DNA of 64,000 bases from Syngnathus acus (Eukaryota > Chordata > Actinopteri > Syngnathiformes > Syngnathidae), in NCBI RefSeq assembly GCF_901709675.1, contig NC_051088.1, positions 19,752,693 through 19,816,692 of the forward strand, given 5' to 3'. The first letter of the stretch is position 1; each line of letters opens with the position of its first letter. Under the pieces are notes generated by a model. The model was not told the origin of the DNA and did not search any database. It worked only from the letters and a program-made list of their open reading frames with translations. Made by a program: the position numbers and the translations under genes. Positions 1-43,615 of this stretch are shown one piece after another.

Positions 1-1290
1 GAGCTTGACCATGTGGCCGCCTGCCATGACTGGATCCGGAGATCCCCAAAACTACTGGTCTTCTGACCCAAACACTAGCACCTTCTAACTCCCTGATGAC
101 TTCAGTGACCCTGCCGAAGAGTAGGCCCGTCATTTGCTGGAGGAGACCGGACACAAGGCACCGCTGACCTGGGACGCCCCAGAGTCACGTTTAATGCAAG
201 GATCCCAGCAGCACTGGGAGCAAAGGAATGAAGAGGAACATGTTCCTTTGGTGGATCATAGCACTTTTTAACCACTACTTCATACGTCACATCCAAGGAG
301 AACTTCCTTTTATATCAGGGAACGATGCTGCAATGCTGGTCAACTGGTAAGTAGGAGCTTCTTGCCTTCGACACACATAAAGACACGTGGCTCTTGCGAC
401 AATAGCTCAGACTTTTGACAGAAATGTTACTGTTGTCACTTTTAATCCAGTTTTACAGATGGGGTTAGAGTTTTTTTAAAGAACACCTGAGACGCAAGCA
501 GTGATGTCCTCAAGATGGGTGTACACTAATCCCCGCCTCTAGACACTCAATTGGTATAGTGGACTAACGGTGCTAATAAAAGACCAGTTATTTTTAGCCA
601 CTTATCTCACTAAGCATTTTTTCTCTCACTGCACCTCAAGCAAAAATGTAGGCCTCAGTCACAAACCTGGATAAAGGACAAATACGTTTTGTTTTTTTAA
701 GTGACATTCAATGTTTTCTCAGGAATACTTACACAAGGAATATCAGTGCATTTTCTGTCATTCTACTGTTGGGTAATATAAGTTTAAAAATATCAAGTCA
801 TACTTGGATTTATAATAATCTTGCTTTTTTTTATTGTCAAAGTCAGAGCTCATGCTAAAAAGAATGTAACACCAAGGTTGAGGATATATGTATTGCATAT
901 AAATAGCTATGGCTAAGTACTTTGATCAGTAGTTTTTGAGTCATCGTGAGCATCATACAATAAGTATAAGTACAATAAGTTGGGATGTTGTGTAAAATAT
1001 CAACAAAAACAGAACAGTCATTAGCAAACCTTTTCAATCTACACTCAATTGAATATGCTTCAAAGACAAGATAATGTTGAACCTGATGAACCTTATTGTT
1101 TTATTGAAAATATTCTCTATGATGGAGGCAACAAGAGATTGGGAAAGATAAAGAATGCTTAAAGAAAAAAATACAGGTTTGAAAAAATTACACAGGTTAA
1201 TTGCAAATCAGTGAGTGGAAGGAGCAGCCCTTAAAGTTGTTCACAAGCACGGTTCGCCTTTTTGAGAGCAACTGTGTGAGCAAGTAGACC
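1..1290. other. No gene recognised; AT-rich flank
   Basis: No coding exon is recognised on either strand. I looked on the minus strand for the next gabra5 exons (M1-M3 helices, which should encode the conserved run of threonines in M2) and did not find them. The first 300 bases are GC-richer than what follows and may be an old repeat, but no family could be assigned. Confidence 0.5.
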
Positions 1291-1294
1291 ACTA

Positions 1295-2065
1295 GTTGAC
1301 CAATAACGTTTATCAATGTATAATTGCAATAAATTATGGGATTTCATCCTTGGTGGCCCATAATGTCTTCAAAAGATACAAAGACTCTGAAGAAATCTTT
1401 GCACAAAAGCAGCAAGGGCAAAGAACAACACGGAATGTCTGTGACCTTCGAAGACCCAGACAGCACACAAAAAAGACATTGTAAAAAGGATATTGCCATA
1501 TTTGCTCAGGAACAGGAAAATATTCTCAGCTAACACAGTTCGTTACTAATGCTACAAATGCAAGATTAAAATCTCTCATGCAAAGTGAAAGCAATATATC
1601 AACAACACACAGAAACGCCACCAGCTGGCTTCTTTGCGACTGAACTCATCTAAGATGGACGGAGGCTAAGCATAAAAGTGTGCTGTGGTCTGACGAGTCC
1701 ACATTTCAAATTGTTTGGGGAAATCATGGGATGTGGTGCCCTCTGGGCCAAAGACGAAAAAGACGATTTGGATTGCTACCAGCACAGAGTTTAAAAGCCA
1801 GCATCTGTGATGGTATGGGGATGTGTTAGTGACCATGGAATGGATGGATAACTTCCATATGTGTGAAGGCACCGCAAGTGGCTTCACGGGAAAAGTATGT
1901 GAGGACGAGACTGACCTACCAACAGCTCAGACCTGTCTCCTATTGAAAATGTGTGGTGCACGATACAACAAGAATATTCTCCATTGTCCTGAATATGATC
2001 AAGGCTGTGAATGAATGGGGGCCAATATTTGGCATTTTGCCGATTATCGGCATTGTCTTATTTTT
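1295..2065 (+). mobile_element. Degenerate Tc1/mariner transposase relic
   Basis: Broken frames read in order like a Tc1-type transposase. An arginine-rich segment lies near 1365-1480. A 'WSDESTFQIVWGNHG'-like block lies near 1685-1730; this family has a catalytic Asp in that motif. 'DLSPIENVWCTIQQE' near 1930-1975 corresponds to the third catalytic region. Stops and frameshifts interrupt it throughout and no terminal inverted repeats were found, so it is an inactive fossil. The family call rests on these motif runs; the exact subfamily is unknown. Confidence 0.75.
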
Positions 2066-3984
2066 ATTGGTCCAATGGCTGATAAGTGATCAATTTAAAA
2101 CTGGGTCAGGGATTAATAGTTTCTCCTGTAGTTATTGTACTTTTTCTCAGATGCAGTTTCACAAAGCATAATAGCAATGTTGCGTCTTAATTTTGAATGA
2201 CAAGGTCTTTGCTATCACAATTTAAAATATAATATTTACATTTAGATACTCAGTTTTAGTTAGCTTTATGAGAGATGCTGGGATGCGGTAGTGTGAAAGA
2301 TTCACATTTAAATAATATTTATTTCATAAAACATTAGGGAACTATTAGTTCAAATTTACATTGAATTTTATGAGCTGCTGGTAACCCTTGGAACTCCCTG
2401 CGCTTTTTATTTTTGAGCTTTTGCACTTTTTCATCCAATTTTAAAATAAATATGTCATTTCTAAATATGAAAGAAGGAAATAACATAATAACAAATATGA
2501 AAGCCTGCTGTTTAATAACCAAATGCCTTTTGGGTTTTAAATCAATTTAACTGTTGGGTTTGTATTAATTAAAAAAAAATGTAAAGAAAATTCCTTTTTA
2601 TTGCAAATGAATATCAGGTTAAAATATCAGTTGTAGGCCTCTTTAACAACGAATAATCTGGATCAGTATTGGCCCTGAAAAAAAAATCAGTCCATGGCTT
2701 GTAAATACAGCTGAAGTGATGTCCACAACAACCTGTAAGTTACATGCACTCATTCTATTAAATGGAAGAAGAAAGGCTACAGCTAATGGGCTGATGCTTG
2801 TGCATTGTACCAACAACAGAGAGAAGGACCTTCACCAAAACAGCTTGATCAGATTCTCAAAGCCGTGGTACTTCTCATGAGTTGCTGCACTTAGTTTTTT
2901 TTATTTAAAGCAAGGTTGTGTAAGTGGCCAATGCGTCAGTGGGCACTATTGAGCTCAGGGCATACATTAAAAAAAAAAAAAAAAAGCAAATTGCACACTT
3001 TTAATAATGATTCCACTCGAAACTGGATGAACTTGTATTACAGTTCTCTTTTACATAAGAGTATTAAGCAGATGCCTTTCAATAACCCACATCCCCACCC
3101 CTACACCAACTCTCCCACGTGTCACAGCTGGCTGCCCAATCCCATTCTGACATCCATACAGGTCCATGTTCCGAAGCAAGCTGAACAACTATCAGATAAT
3201 TAAATCTCCTACATGCCAAAATTAACTCAAGACATCACTAGGTTGCCTCCAAGATGTCTTCCCTTACATTGCAGATGCCCTAGTCAGGACAGTCATTAAG
3301 ATAAATCTGTAGACTCCTGCTCACCCACACATTCGGGACAAACCAACCAATCCCTCACTGATCTGTGATGTCATCTTCTTATGCAAAAGCTGATGGGGGT
3401 GGTTGGATGGGTGGCTGTGGGGGTGGGGGTGAGCGGGTGTTGCTTCAGGATTAACCCGAGGCTTCTCTCTGGTTCTGTCTGTGTGCGTGTGTGTATATGT
3501 GTGTGTCTGTGTCTGTGAGTGTGCATAATTGTTGTTTTACAAGGCTGCCCAGGGCCTGTAGACAGCTGGTTGTGTGAGGGATAGGCTACTCTCATGTACT
3601 GGCCTCCGCTCATTGACGCTGATCCCCCCATAATGTCTCCCACATTTACTATCGGCCTCACACGCTCTTTTTTCTTCTTTGCTGAGCTGCTGGTAGAGAC
3701 ATGACTGGATTAATCCAATGCGCCTCCATATGAGAAAGTTTTGTAAATATAACTACGGGTTTCCTGAGTTTAGCTGATGAACTGACAGAAATGTCACCTT
3801 TTAAAAATCAAACGTTACAATTCAAATTAAGTTGGGTGGATCGAGTCTGTAAGTCAGTAAACTTCTTGTCTTGTGTCCAAACTGTTCCTTGTAGCCTTGA
3901 CCTTTGACCTTGTCGATTATGATATCTTGGCCTTATTGCCAGTGATTAGAGAAACATCTTTTTGCATTCATTTTGCACACCAAC
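2066..3984. other. Intron or downstream part of gabra5; no exon seen
   Basis: AT-rich sequence with an A run near 2970-2985, a GT-rich stretch near 3475-3525 and no recognisable exon. It should be the intron after gabra5 exon 7, because no transmembrane exon appears before the left edge. Confidence 0.4.
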
Positions 3985-13959
<9,975 letters not shown>

Positions 13960-14169
13960 CGTGCTCACTTTCTTTGCTGCTGCAACATGTACAAAAAAAG
14001 CAACAACAAATGAAACAAACCAGCACCACTAAAATCAATATTATGCCAAAGCTTGTAAGCACAATTTGTAAACTCAGGTGAGGCTTGCTATAAACTCTTC
14101 CCCATTCAGTGGAATCACTTATTAAACCTCTGTTCAGTGAGGCTACAACTCTTTCACACCTCACCATAC

Positions 14170-14245
14170 CTGGGGGTCATCATGCACCACCCGGGGAGAA
14201 GACTTTGCCGCAGCATGGTCCTCTTGTGCGGCTCAGAAACACATT
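14170..14245 (-). other. Possible 5'UTR exon of gabra5
   Basis: A 76-nt segment is bounded by AATTTTGCAG and CCCCAG|GTATGG on the minus strand, just upstream of the signal-peptide exon. A further donor-like CAG|GTATTT lies at 14370. The segment has its own ATGs, which would not run into the receptor frame. It rests on splice-site appearance only. Confidence 0.25.
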
Positions 14246-14494
14246 CTGCAAAATTCATTACTACAGAGCCCCCCCATCTTTGTGTCCCACTCTCTTCGTT
14301 AGCAACCTGAACAAAATCATTTCACAGTATTTTGACAGCTTCAACTGCAGTAAGACAAGAGAGAAAATACCTGAATGCTGCTCCATCCTTCACAATGGTT
14401 TTGGCCGTTTAGACCCTCTGCCTGGGGAGGGATGAGGAATTTCTCCACCGGTCCAGTCACCTAATGCCCGATGTGGTCGCTTGCCTCCACTTGG

Positions 14495-14497
<3 letters not shown>

Positions 14498-14562
<65 letters not shown>
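14498..14562. repeat. (CT)n microsatellite
   Basis: About 32 dinucleotide units of pure pyrimidine on the plus strand. It forms an inverted pair with the (GA)n tract at 15365. Confidence 0.97.
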
Positions 14563-14564
<2 letters not shown>

Positions 14565-15162
14565 CGCCCCTTTCTCTCACTACTTGTCAGATGTTGCTAG
14601 AGGAGTATGTCTACATCTCTCCCGGCGTGTGGTCGCACTCTTGGCTCACGCACGCATCATCGCCAGACTCTCTTCTCCGAGAACAGCAGTGACTCCACGC
14701 TATCAGTTTCGGTATATGACGCCAACTGGTGGCGGTGGAGAAGAAATAAAAGTGCTGCAATGGAGGTCAATAATTTAATCACAAATGCTTCATCTCATTA
14801 GAAGGAATGGAAGCCAAGGAGGAAACCTTAAAAGTCAATGCTTCATTTAATGCTATCAGTTAGAATGTGTTCATCTAAAATGAAACTAAATTGATTGATT
14901 TGAATCTTTAAGATGGGTTAAACAATGTGAGGAAAGTATTTTGTTAACATAAAGGCTACTGCATCGAGTGGTATAGAAAGCCTACATTTTTTTTAATCCA
15001 TTGAATTTAGTTACTTAGAAAAAAATCTAATTTTTAGCAGTTGCTGGCTGGTACTTGAGCTGTCCACCCCCACCTCTCGCTGAATATGTCAAAGAAAACT
15101 CATCCTGATGGTTGCCATAAGAGGGTACCCGTGTTCCACGATTCATTGATAACAGTTTGATT

Positions 15163-15292
15163 TTTGAAATGTATCCTCCTGTCGTTTATCTTTATGAAGA
15201 TGCGTTCGAGGATGAATAGAGACTGAGTTTGAAATGTATCTTCTTGACGTTTATCTTTATGAAGATGCGTTCCAGGATGAATAGAGACTGAA
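15163..15292 (+). repeat. Two-copy 65-bp tandem duplication
   Basis: Units 15163-15227 and 15228-15292 are direct, adjacent and exactly equal in length, with about five mismatches. Both contain TTTATCTTTATGAAGATGCG and end in GATGAATAGAGACTGA. Confidence 0.9.
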
Positions 15293-15362
15293 AGGGAGGG
15301 GAGGCTGTCTTCAGCACCACATGGGCAGTGGACAGCTCCTGTAGAATGACCACTGATGAGGG

Positions 15363-15465
<103 letters not shown>

Positions 15466-15537
15466 GGGTGGATGCAGGGGATTTTTAATATTTGTCCTAG
15501 AGTGCTTGTTCCAGTATTTTAGACTTAATCATATCTG

Positions 15538-15890
15538 GAGGGGGTGGCTCGATGGCGCGCTGGTTAGCACGTCCGCCTCACAGTTAGGAGCGTGCGATTC
15601 CACCTTCAGCCCTCCCTGTGTGGAGTTTGCATGTTCTCCCCATGCCCGTGTGGGTTTTCTCCGGGCACTCTGGTTTCCTCCCACATCCCAGAAACATGTT
15701 TGGCAGGCCGATTGAGCATTCCAAATTGGCCCTAGGTGTGAGTGCGAGCGCGGTGGTTGTTCGTCTCTGTGTGCCCTGCGATTGGCTGGCAACCAGTTCA
15801 GCGTGTACCCCGCCTGCTGCCCGATGACTGCTGGGATAGGTTCCGGCACCCCCGTGGGGACAAGCGCTACATAAAATGGAAGGATGGACA
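15538..15890 (+). mobile_element. tRNA-derived SINE, near full length
   Basis: The head 'tggcgcgctggttagcacg' and 'gtgcgattccacc' resembles A and B boxes of a tRNA-type Pol III promoter. The body modules follow in order: 'ggagtttgcatgttctcccc', 'gtgggttttctccgggcact', 'tggtttcctcccacatcc', 'ccctgcgattggctggcaac' and 'gctgggataggttccggca'. Relatives in the window are at 12288 (minus), 43495, 49890 (minus) and 56500. It is the best copy here for defining the family. Confidence 0.8.
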
Positions 15891-16090
15891 TCTAGAGGGA
15901 GATTTGTACAAACAAATAAGGACTGTCTGGAATTTACGTCTTAACTGAGAGAAAACAAGTAAATAGTATAAATTGATACGTGGACGTCACATTCCCCCAG
16001 CTATAGAGGTTTAATTCATCCTGCCAATAAATTTTGAACCTTAAATAGACCTCCTTAATTCATGTGTTTGAACTGTATTTCTTTTTCCAG

Positions 16091-16141
16091 GAATGCCGTT
16101 GACGGAAATAAGAAGTTGTTCGCCATCTATGACACAAGCAG
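16091..16141 (+). other. Orphan exon-like segment upstream of gabrb3
   Basis: 51 nt lie between a good acceptor (TTTCTTTTTCCAG) and a strong donor (GCAG|GTAAGT). One open frame reads NAVDGNKKLFAIYDTS and ends in two bases (AG), exactly the phase needed to join gabrb3 exon 2. Another open frame starts with ATG. It may be an alternative 5' exon of gabrb3, an exon of an unannotated transcript, or chance. No homologous protein was recognised. Confidence 0.3.
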
Positions 16142-16729
16142 GTAAGTAGGTCCAACACCAAAACCCCCACCTACTCCCCTTCTCCCAAACCATCCTGGCT
16201 GACCATCGAGATTCTCTTTCCTATTCACACCCTGAATAACAGAAGGAATAAACTATAGTCAAGACAACGAATCAACCCGGGCAACAAACATATGCTATTA
16301 TAATAGATTTCAAAAAAATATTTTAATAGAAAAATTAATATTTGCCAATCAATTGCAAGTGTCGATAAATTAGGTTGATTCATGCAGCCAAAAGAACCAC
16401 CTAGCTCGGATTGTGTTCGAGTCTTCTCATTTTTAGAAGAAAAAAAGGGGAGGGGGTTGCTGCAGATGGTGTTATTGGAACGCTGTAAAAAGTGTCAAGA
16501 AAAAACCCCATTGTAATTCGATAAAAAGGAAACTTGGAAGTTCTGCAGAGCAGACGAATGTTATGCTTTTCCATTCTCAAGTGAAATCAATTAGTCGAAG
16601 ATGTCATCGGGTTAATCAACCAAATAACACAATCACGCAACATCACCAATTATGTATATTCTTTTAAAACTTAGTTTGGTCGGAATTGCTGGGGAAAAGA
16701 GAAATCAGAAAGATTTTATGAAGAACTAA

Positions 16730-17158
16730 TTGAGGGTGGGTAACATGCTCTACAACAGGAACGCCCCTGTTGGTTCCACTGGTGGGCATTTCTTGCAGCG
16801 TGCAAGTATTGGGCTCAGTCTCTCATTGGAACGAGACGAGTGCCTTCACAGCCGCCAGCATCAGCAGCAGCATCGGCGGCGGCAGCAGTTTTCTCGTCCA
16901 CCCTCCTCATCAATATGCGCTCCTGATTGCTCAACGCTCCCGCACAGTCAGACCGGAGAACCAGTATTGGAAGGCGAAACGGTGTCGCCCCATATTTCAC
17001 ATCTGAGCTGTTGACTCAAAGCGCGCGCCCCCCCTTTCTCCAACCGACTTTTCTCATGGATAATCAATGGATTTGACTGTGGTTTAAAAGACTGTTGATC
17101 GAGGAGATTCTTGTATTTCGTCGCACCGCTGCTTTTGCCGTCGTATGCGATCGTAAAC
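16730..17158 (+). promoter_or_regulatory. gabrb3 promoter/5' leader region
   Basis: GC-richer sequence directly upstream of the beta start codon, with CAG/CGG-type triplet runs near 16850-16890 and no splice acceptor between about 16900 and the ATG, so it is probably leader. Two minimal upstream frames occur: ATG at 17056 (six codons, stop ending 17076) and ATG at 17145 (three codons, TAA ending 17156, two bases before the main ATG). The transcription start is not determined. Confidence 0.5.
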
Positions 17159-40370
<23,212 letters not shown>

Positions 40371-43290
40371 CTGGACAGTTTTGTTGTTTTGTCATTTTCT
40401 TTCTTTCCATTTGGTTTGGTTTACTTCCTTTTTTGTCTGCGCTTTTATACATGCATTGAATCTATTAACATCAGACTACAAACTGAAAGACTAAGAAAGC
40501 TCCAGACTAAGTTCTTGTCAATTATCTTTTTATATTTGCCGTCTTTGAATCTGTTTTCTTTTCTGTAGTATGTACTGTAATTGGGACTTGTAGTCATTTC
40601 CCATAAAACAAAATGCCAGCAATTGATTACATCCAGTAGTTGCAAAAAAACGATTCAAATAAATCCCAAAAGTGGTATTCTAAGAGAAAAAGAGAACTTG
40701 ATACCACATAGGTGATCAGAAAAATGCAGGCAATTCCTAAAAATCCAGTAAACAATATGTTTGATTGGTACCCTATGCACTGTAAACGCATGCAATGATC
40801 TTCCAATGCGGGGTTAACTTTTACCGACAGTTTCTACTTCAGGATTATCATGACTCTCAGGCTTCCAGGTTTCTACTATTCTTGGCATCATTTGGTTGTG
40901 GAGAGGGACGACAAAACAGCACAAGAATGAACAACACTGCCATTTTTTTTCCACCGTTTAATGGCTCCTGAAGCAAACGTGGAACCTAATTTTATCCAAA
41001 TTAATCAAACTGCCAAGTGTTTTGCGGGAGGCATTGTTATCCACCCAGTATTGTCTCACCAAAATATTCAACAAAATGTTTAGTGCTAAATTTCTCTTAT
41101 CCAGAAGCTTTTTCAAGTAATCTTCATGGATGTGTGTGTTTGTTACTCATGTGCTATTTCTTTCCTTGGATATCCTGCAAATTTGTCATCCATCAGTATT
41201 TAGGGCACTAATTTAATCTTAATCTTTAATCGTTTAATCTTTAATCTATTGTACTCTTTGTGTTTATTTGATTTTCCACCTTGTCTTGTTGCAAACAGTG
41301 AAACACTGGAGAAATGCTGGGTATATATAAACATGTATATAATATATATAGTATATAAATATATAATTTGTGCACAACCCTGAGAAAAAAAAAGATGATC
41401 AAGTCAACATTGAGTTTGTGATTGTTATGCTGGCAAATGTCAGTCTATTTAATTCCAAAAAAGAAAGAAAAAAAAACATCCATTTATTTTCTTCTCCAAA
41501 ACGTGACCATGCTGGAGTTCCAGTCGATGCAAATGTATTTCAATGGACTCCACAGTTGAACCGCGTCAAGCTGTCTGATGAGCTCATGCTGGCGTTGAAT
41601 GTATCAGATCCATTGTTCTTCAGGTAGAGCAGTGGTTCCCAAAGTGGGCGGTACCGCCCCCCTGGGGGCGGTGGAAAGATCTGGGGGGGGCGGTGAGGAA
41701 GAAAGGGGCGGTAGGGGGGCGGCAGTCGATTTGTACACAACACGCCGCTCTGGCCTAGCCAGTTTTTGGTGAGAAAAAAAATCTCTGACTGCTATCAAGT
41801 GCTGTGGAACAAGGTCAAGATGTACTTCATTGCCTTCCCAACATCATATTTAGTAGAACGGGGCTTCAGTGCAGTCACCTTGCTTCTTTCCAAGCAAAGA
41901 AACCGACTGAAAATTACTGACCGCGGGGATCTACGACTTCTTCTTAGTGAGTTCCAGCCTGATGTTGAGAAGCTTATGTCCCTGCACCAAGCACATCCAT
42001 CCCATTAATATTACGTGTGAGACAATGAAGGTTACTGGTGGAATGTTTATTTACGATTCTATGTTGCTGAAACAGTTAAAACTGCTAAAAAATAAATTGG
42101 TTTACTAAATACTAAATTGGGTTTTATTTGTGAAATACACATTTGTGTTTAACCTTTCACTTTTCAAATTGCAGCAAACCAAATATCAAGAAAGAGGTGT
42201 TTGTTTCCATATGTGCCTTGGGGGGGGGGGGGGGCTAGGAATTCACTGGGGAGCCAAAGGGGGCGCCAGCCTGCAAAAGTTTGGGAACCACTGAGGTAGA
42301 GGATAATGAGCCATGGTCATAGTTTTTTCCCCACCTGTAATGATTGTAATATTGCACGTGAGCAGGGTTTGTGTGTGTGTGTGTGAGGGGGGGGGGGGCA
42401 TGTACTGTACACATGCACAAGACAAACAAGTTGCGCGTAAGCATTCAAATGCTGTGACTGGATTGATGCATGTAGAATTGGATTGTGGCTTAGAATAATC
42501 AACTTCCAACTCATGAATGATCAAGTCGAAACTTCTTTTTCATGACCACTGGTACCCCCACCCTTTCCCAACAAACACTCGCATAGCTTTGTGCATGAAC
42601 ATATATTTAACAGGACTACTAAGAGATACTTAAGAGTACAACTTTAAACTTGTGACAGTCTTAAAATAACCGAATGTATTGTACTTGGATTGTTGCTGTC
42701 TGGCTGCACTTATTTTGAGATCAAATATTTCTGGGGTCGGGTGGGGTGATGCAGTCCCCGAGCTGGTCTTGTTTTCTACTGTGTAGACGAGGCCTCACGT
42801 ACATGTGAGGTGGTTTTAAAGAATCCTCATGCTCCAGAAAAAACTAATATTTGTACATCTATAGTATGAAAACTGTCAATAAAGGCTCATATTCCAGGGC
42901 TATAATTTTTGTTTCTGTCAACCAGTTAAAAAAAAAAAAAGAAAGCAAACAAACTGCTGACACCTGAGTTATCTAAGTTATTGTGTACTGTGCATGCAAC
43001 AACACATTTGGAGAGACTTTTAGAGAGGAAGAGAAAAAACTTTTTTTTTCCCAGCCTCGTGAGAACTAACGGGCGCTCATCCTTGAGAAGACTACACTTT
43101 GTTGCTGATTTGAAAAGAAAGAAAAAAAAAGTCAGGTGTTGTATGGCCTTGGTCCCATCATGGAATGTGAATTGTTCTGTGCTGCCACAAATGTATTTAG
43201 GATTAGCTTAATATTGTATATGGCTGTATGTTACGTTTTCAGAAGAGGATTACGTTAAATCATTGAATAAATGATATACATTGTAAATGT
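40371..43290 (+). other. gabrb3 3'UTR and flank
   Basis: Sequence after the stop codon, likely 3'UTR for up to 2.9 kb. Candidate poly(A) signals AATAAA lie at 42878-42883 and 43266-43271. If either of these is used, the hAT element at 41630-42293 is inside the untranslated region. Confidence 0.45.
41630..42293 (+). mobile_element. Internally deleted hAT transposon with 8-bp target duplication
   Basis: 664 bp with inverted ends CAGTGGTTCCCAAA and TTTGGGAACCACTG, flanked by perfect 8-bp duplications AGGTAGAG (41622-41629 and 42294-42301), the hAT hallmark. It retains the last 80 codons or so of the transposase (41766-42008): 'FPTSYLVERGFSAVTLLLSK', 'QRNRLKITDRGDLRLLL', the hAT C-terminal dimerisation region of ZBED-like elements. 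The frame is open to its stop, so the deletion derivative is fairly young. Confidence 0.92.
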
Positions 43291-43494
43291 TCTGGTTGTG
43301 AGCGTGCTTGACACTCACATTAAGTTGACATAAAACTACAAATATGTGTCCACCCATAGGCCTGTTTTAAAACATCTCCCCACCAAATCTACCTCAACGT
43401 TGTTTATTAAATCATCACAGACCATCGAGCGGCAGTCCAAACAGGAGGGGTTTGCCCTAAATCATAATGAATTGCCCATAGGTGTGGTTGTGAG

Positions 43495-43615
43495 TGTTTG
43501 TCTATGTGTGCCCTGCAATTGGCTGGCAACCAGTTCAGGGTGTCCCCCACCCAAATCAGCTGGGGTCGGCTCCAGCACTGCCAATTTATTTATTTATTTA
43601 TTTATTTATTTGCTT
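43495..43615 (+). mobile_element. SINE fragment with (TTTA)n tail
   Basis: It carries the modules 'tgtgccctgcaattggctgg', 'caaccagttcagggtgtccc' and 'cagctggggtcggctccagc', which are the 3' half of the SINE at 15538, followed by about seven TTTA units. Confidence 0.7.

Noticed and set aside
14464-14778. Plus-strand Ser-Leu repeat frame
   Set aside because: Translation of the (CT)n tract.
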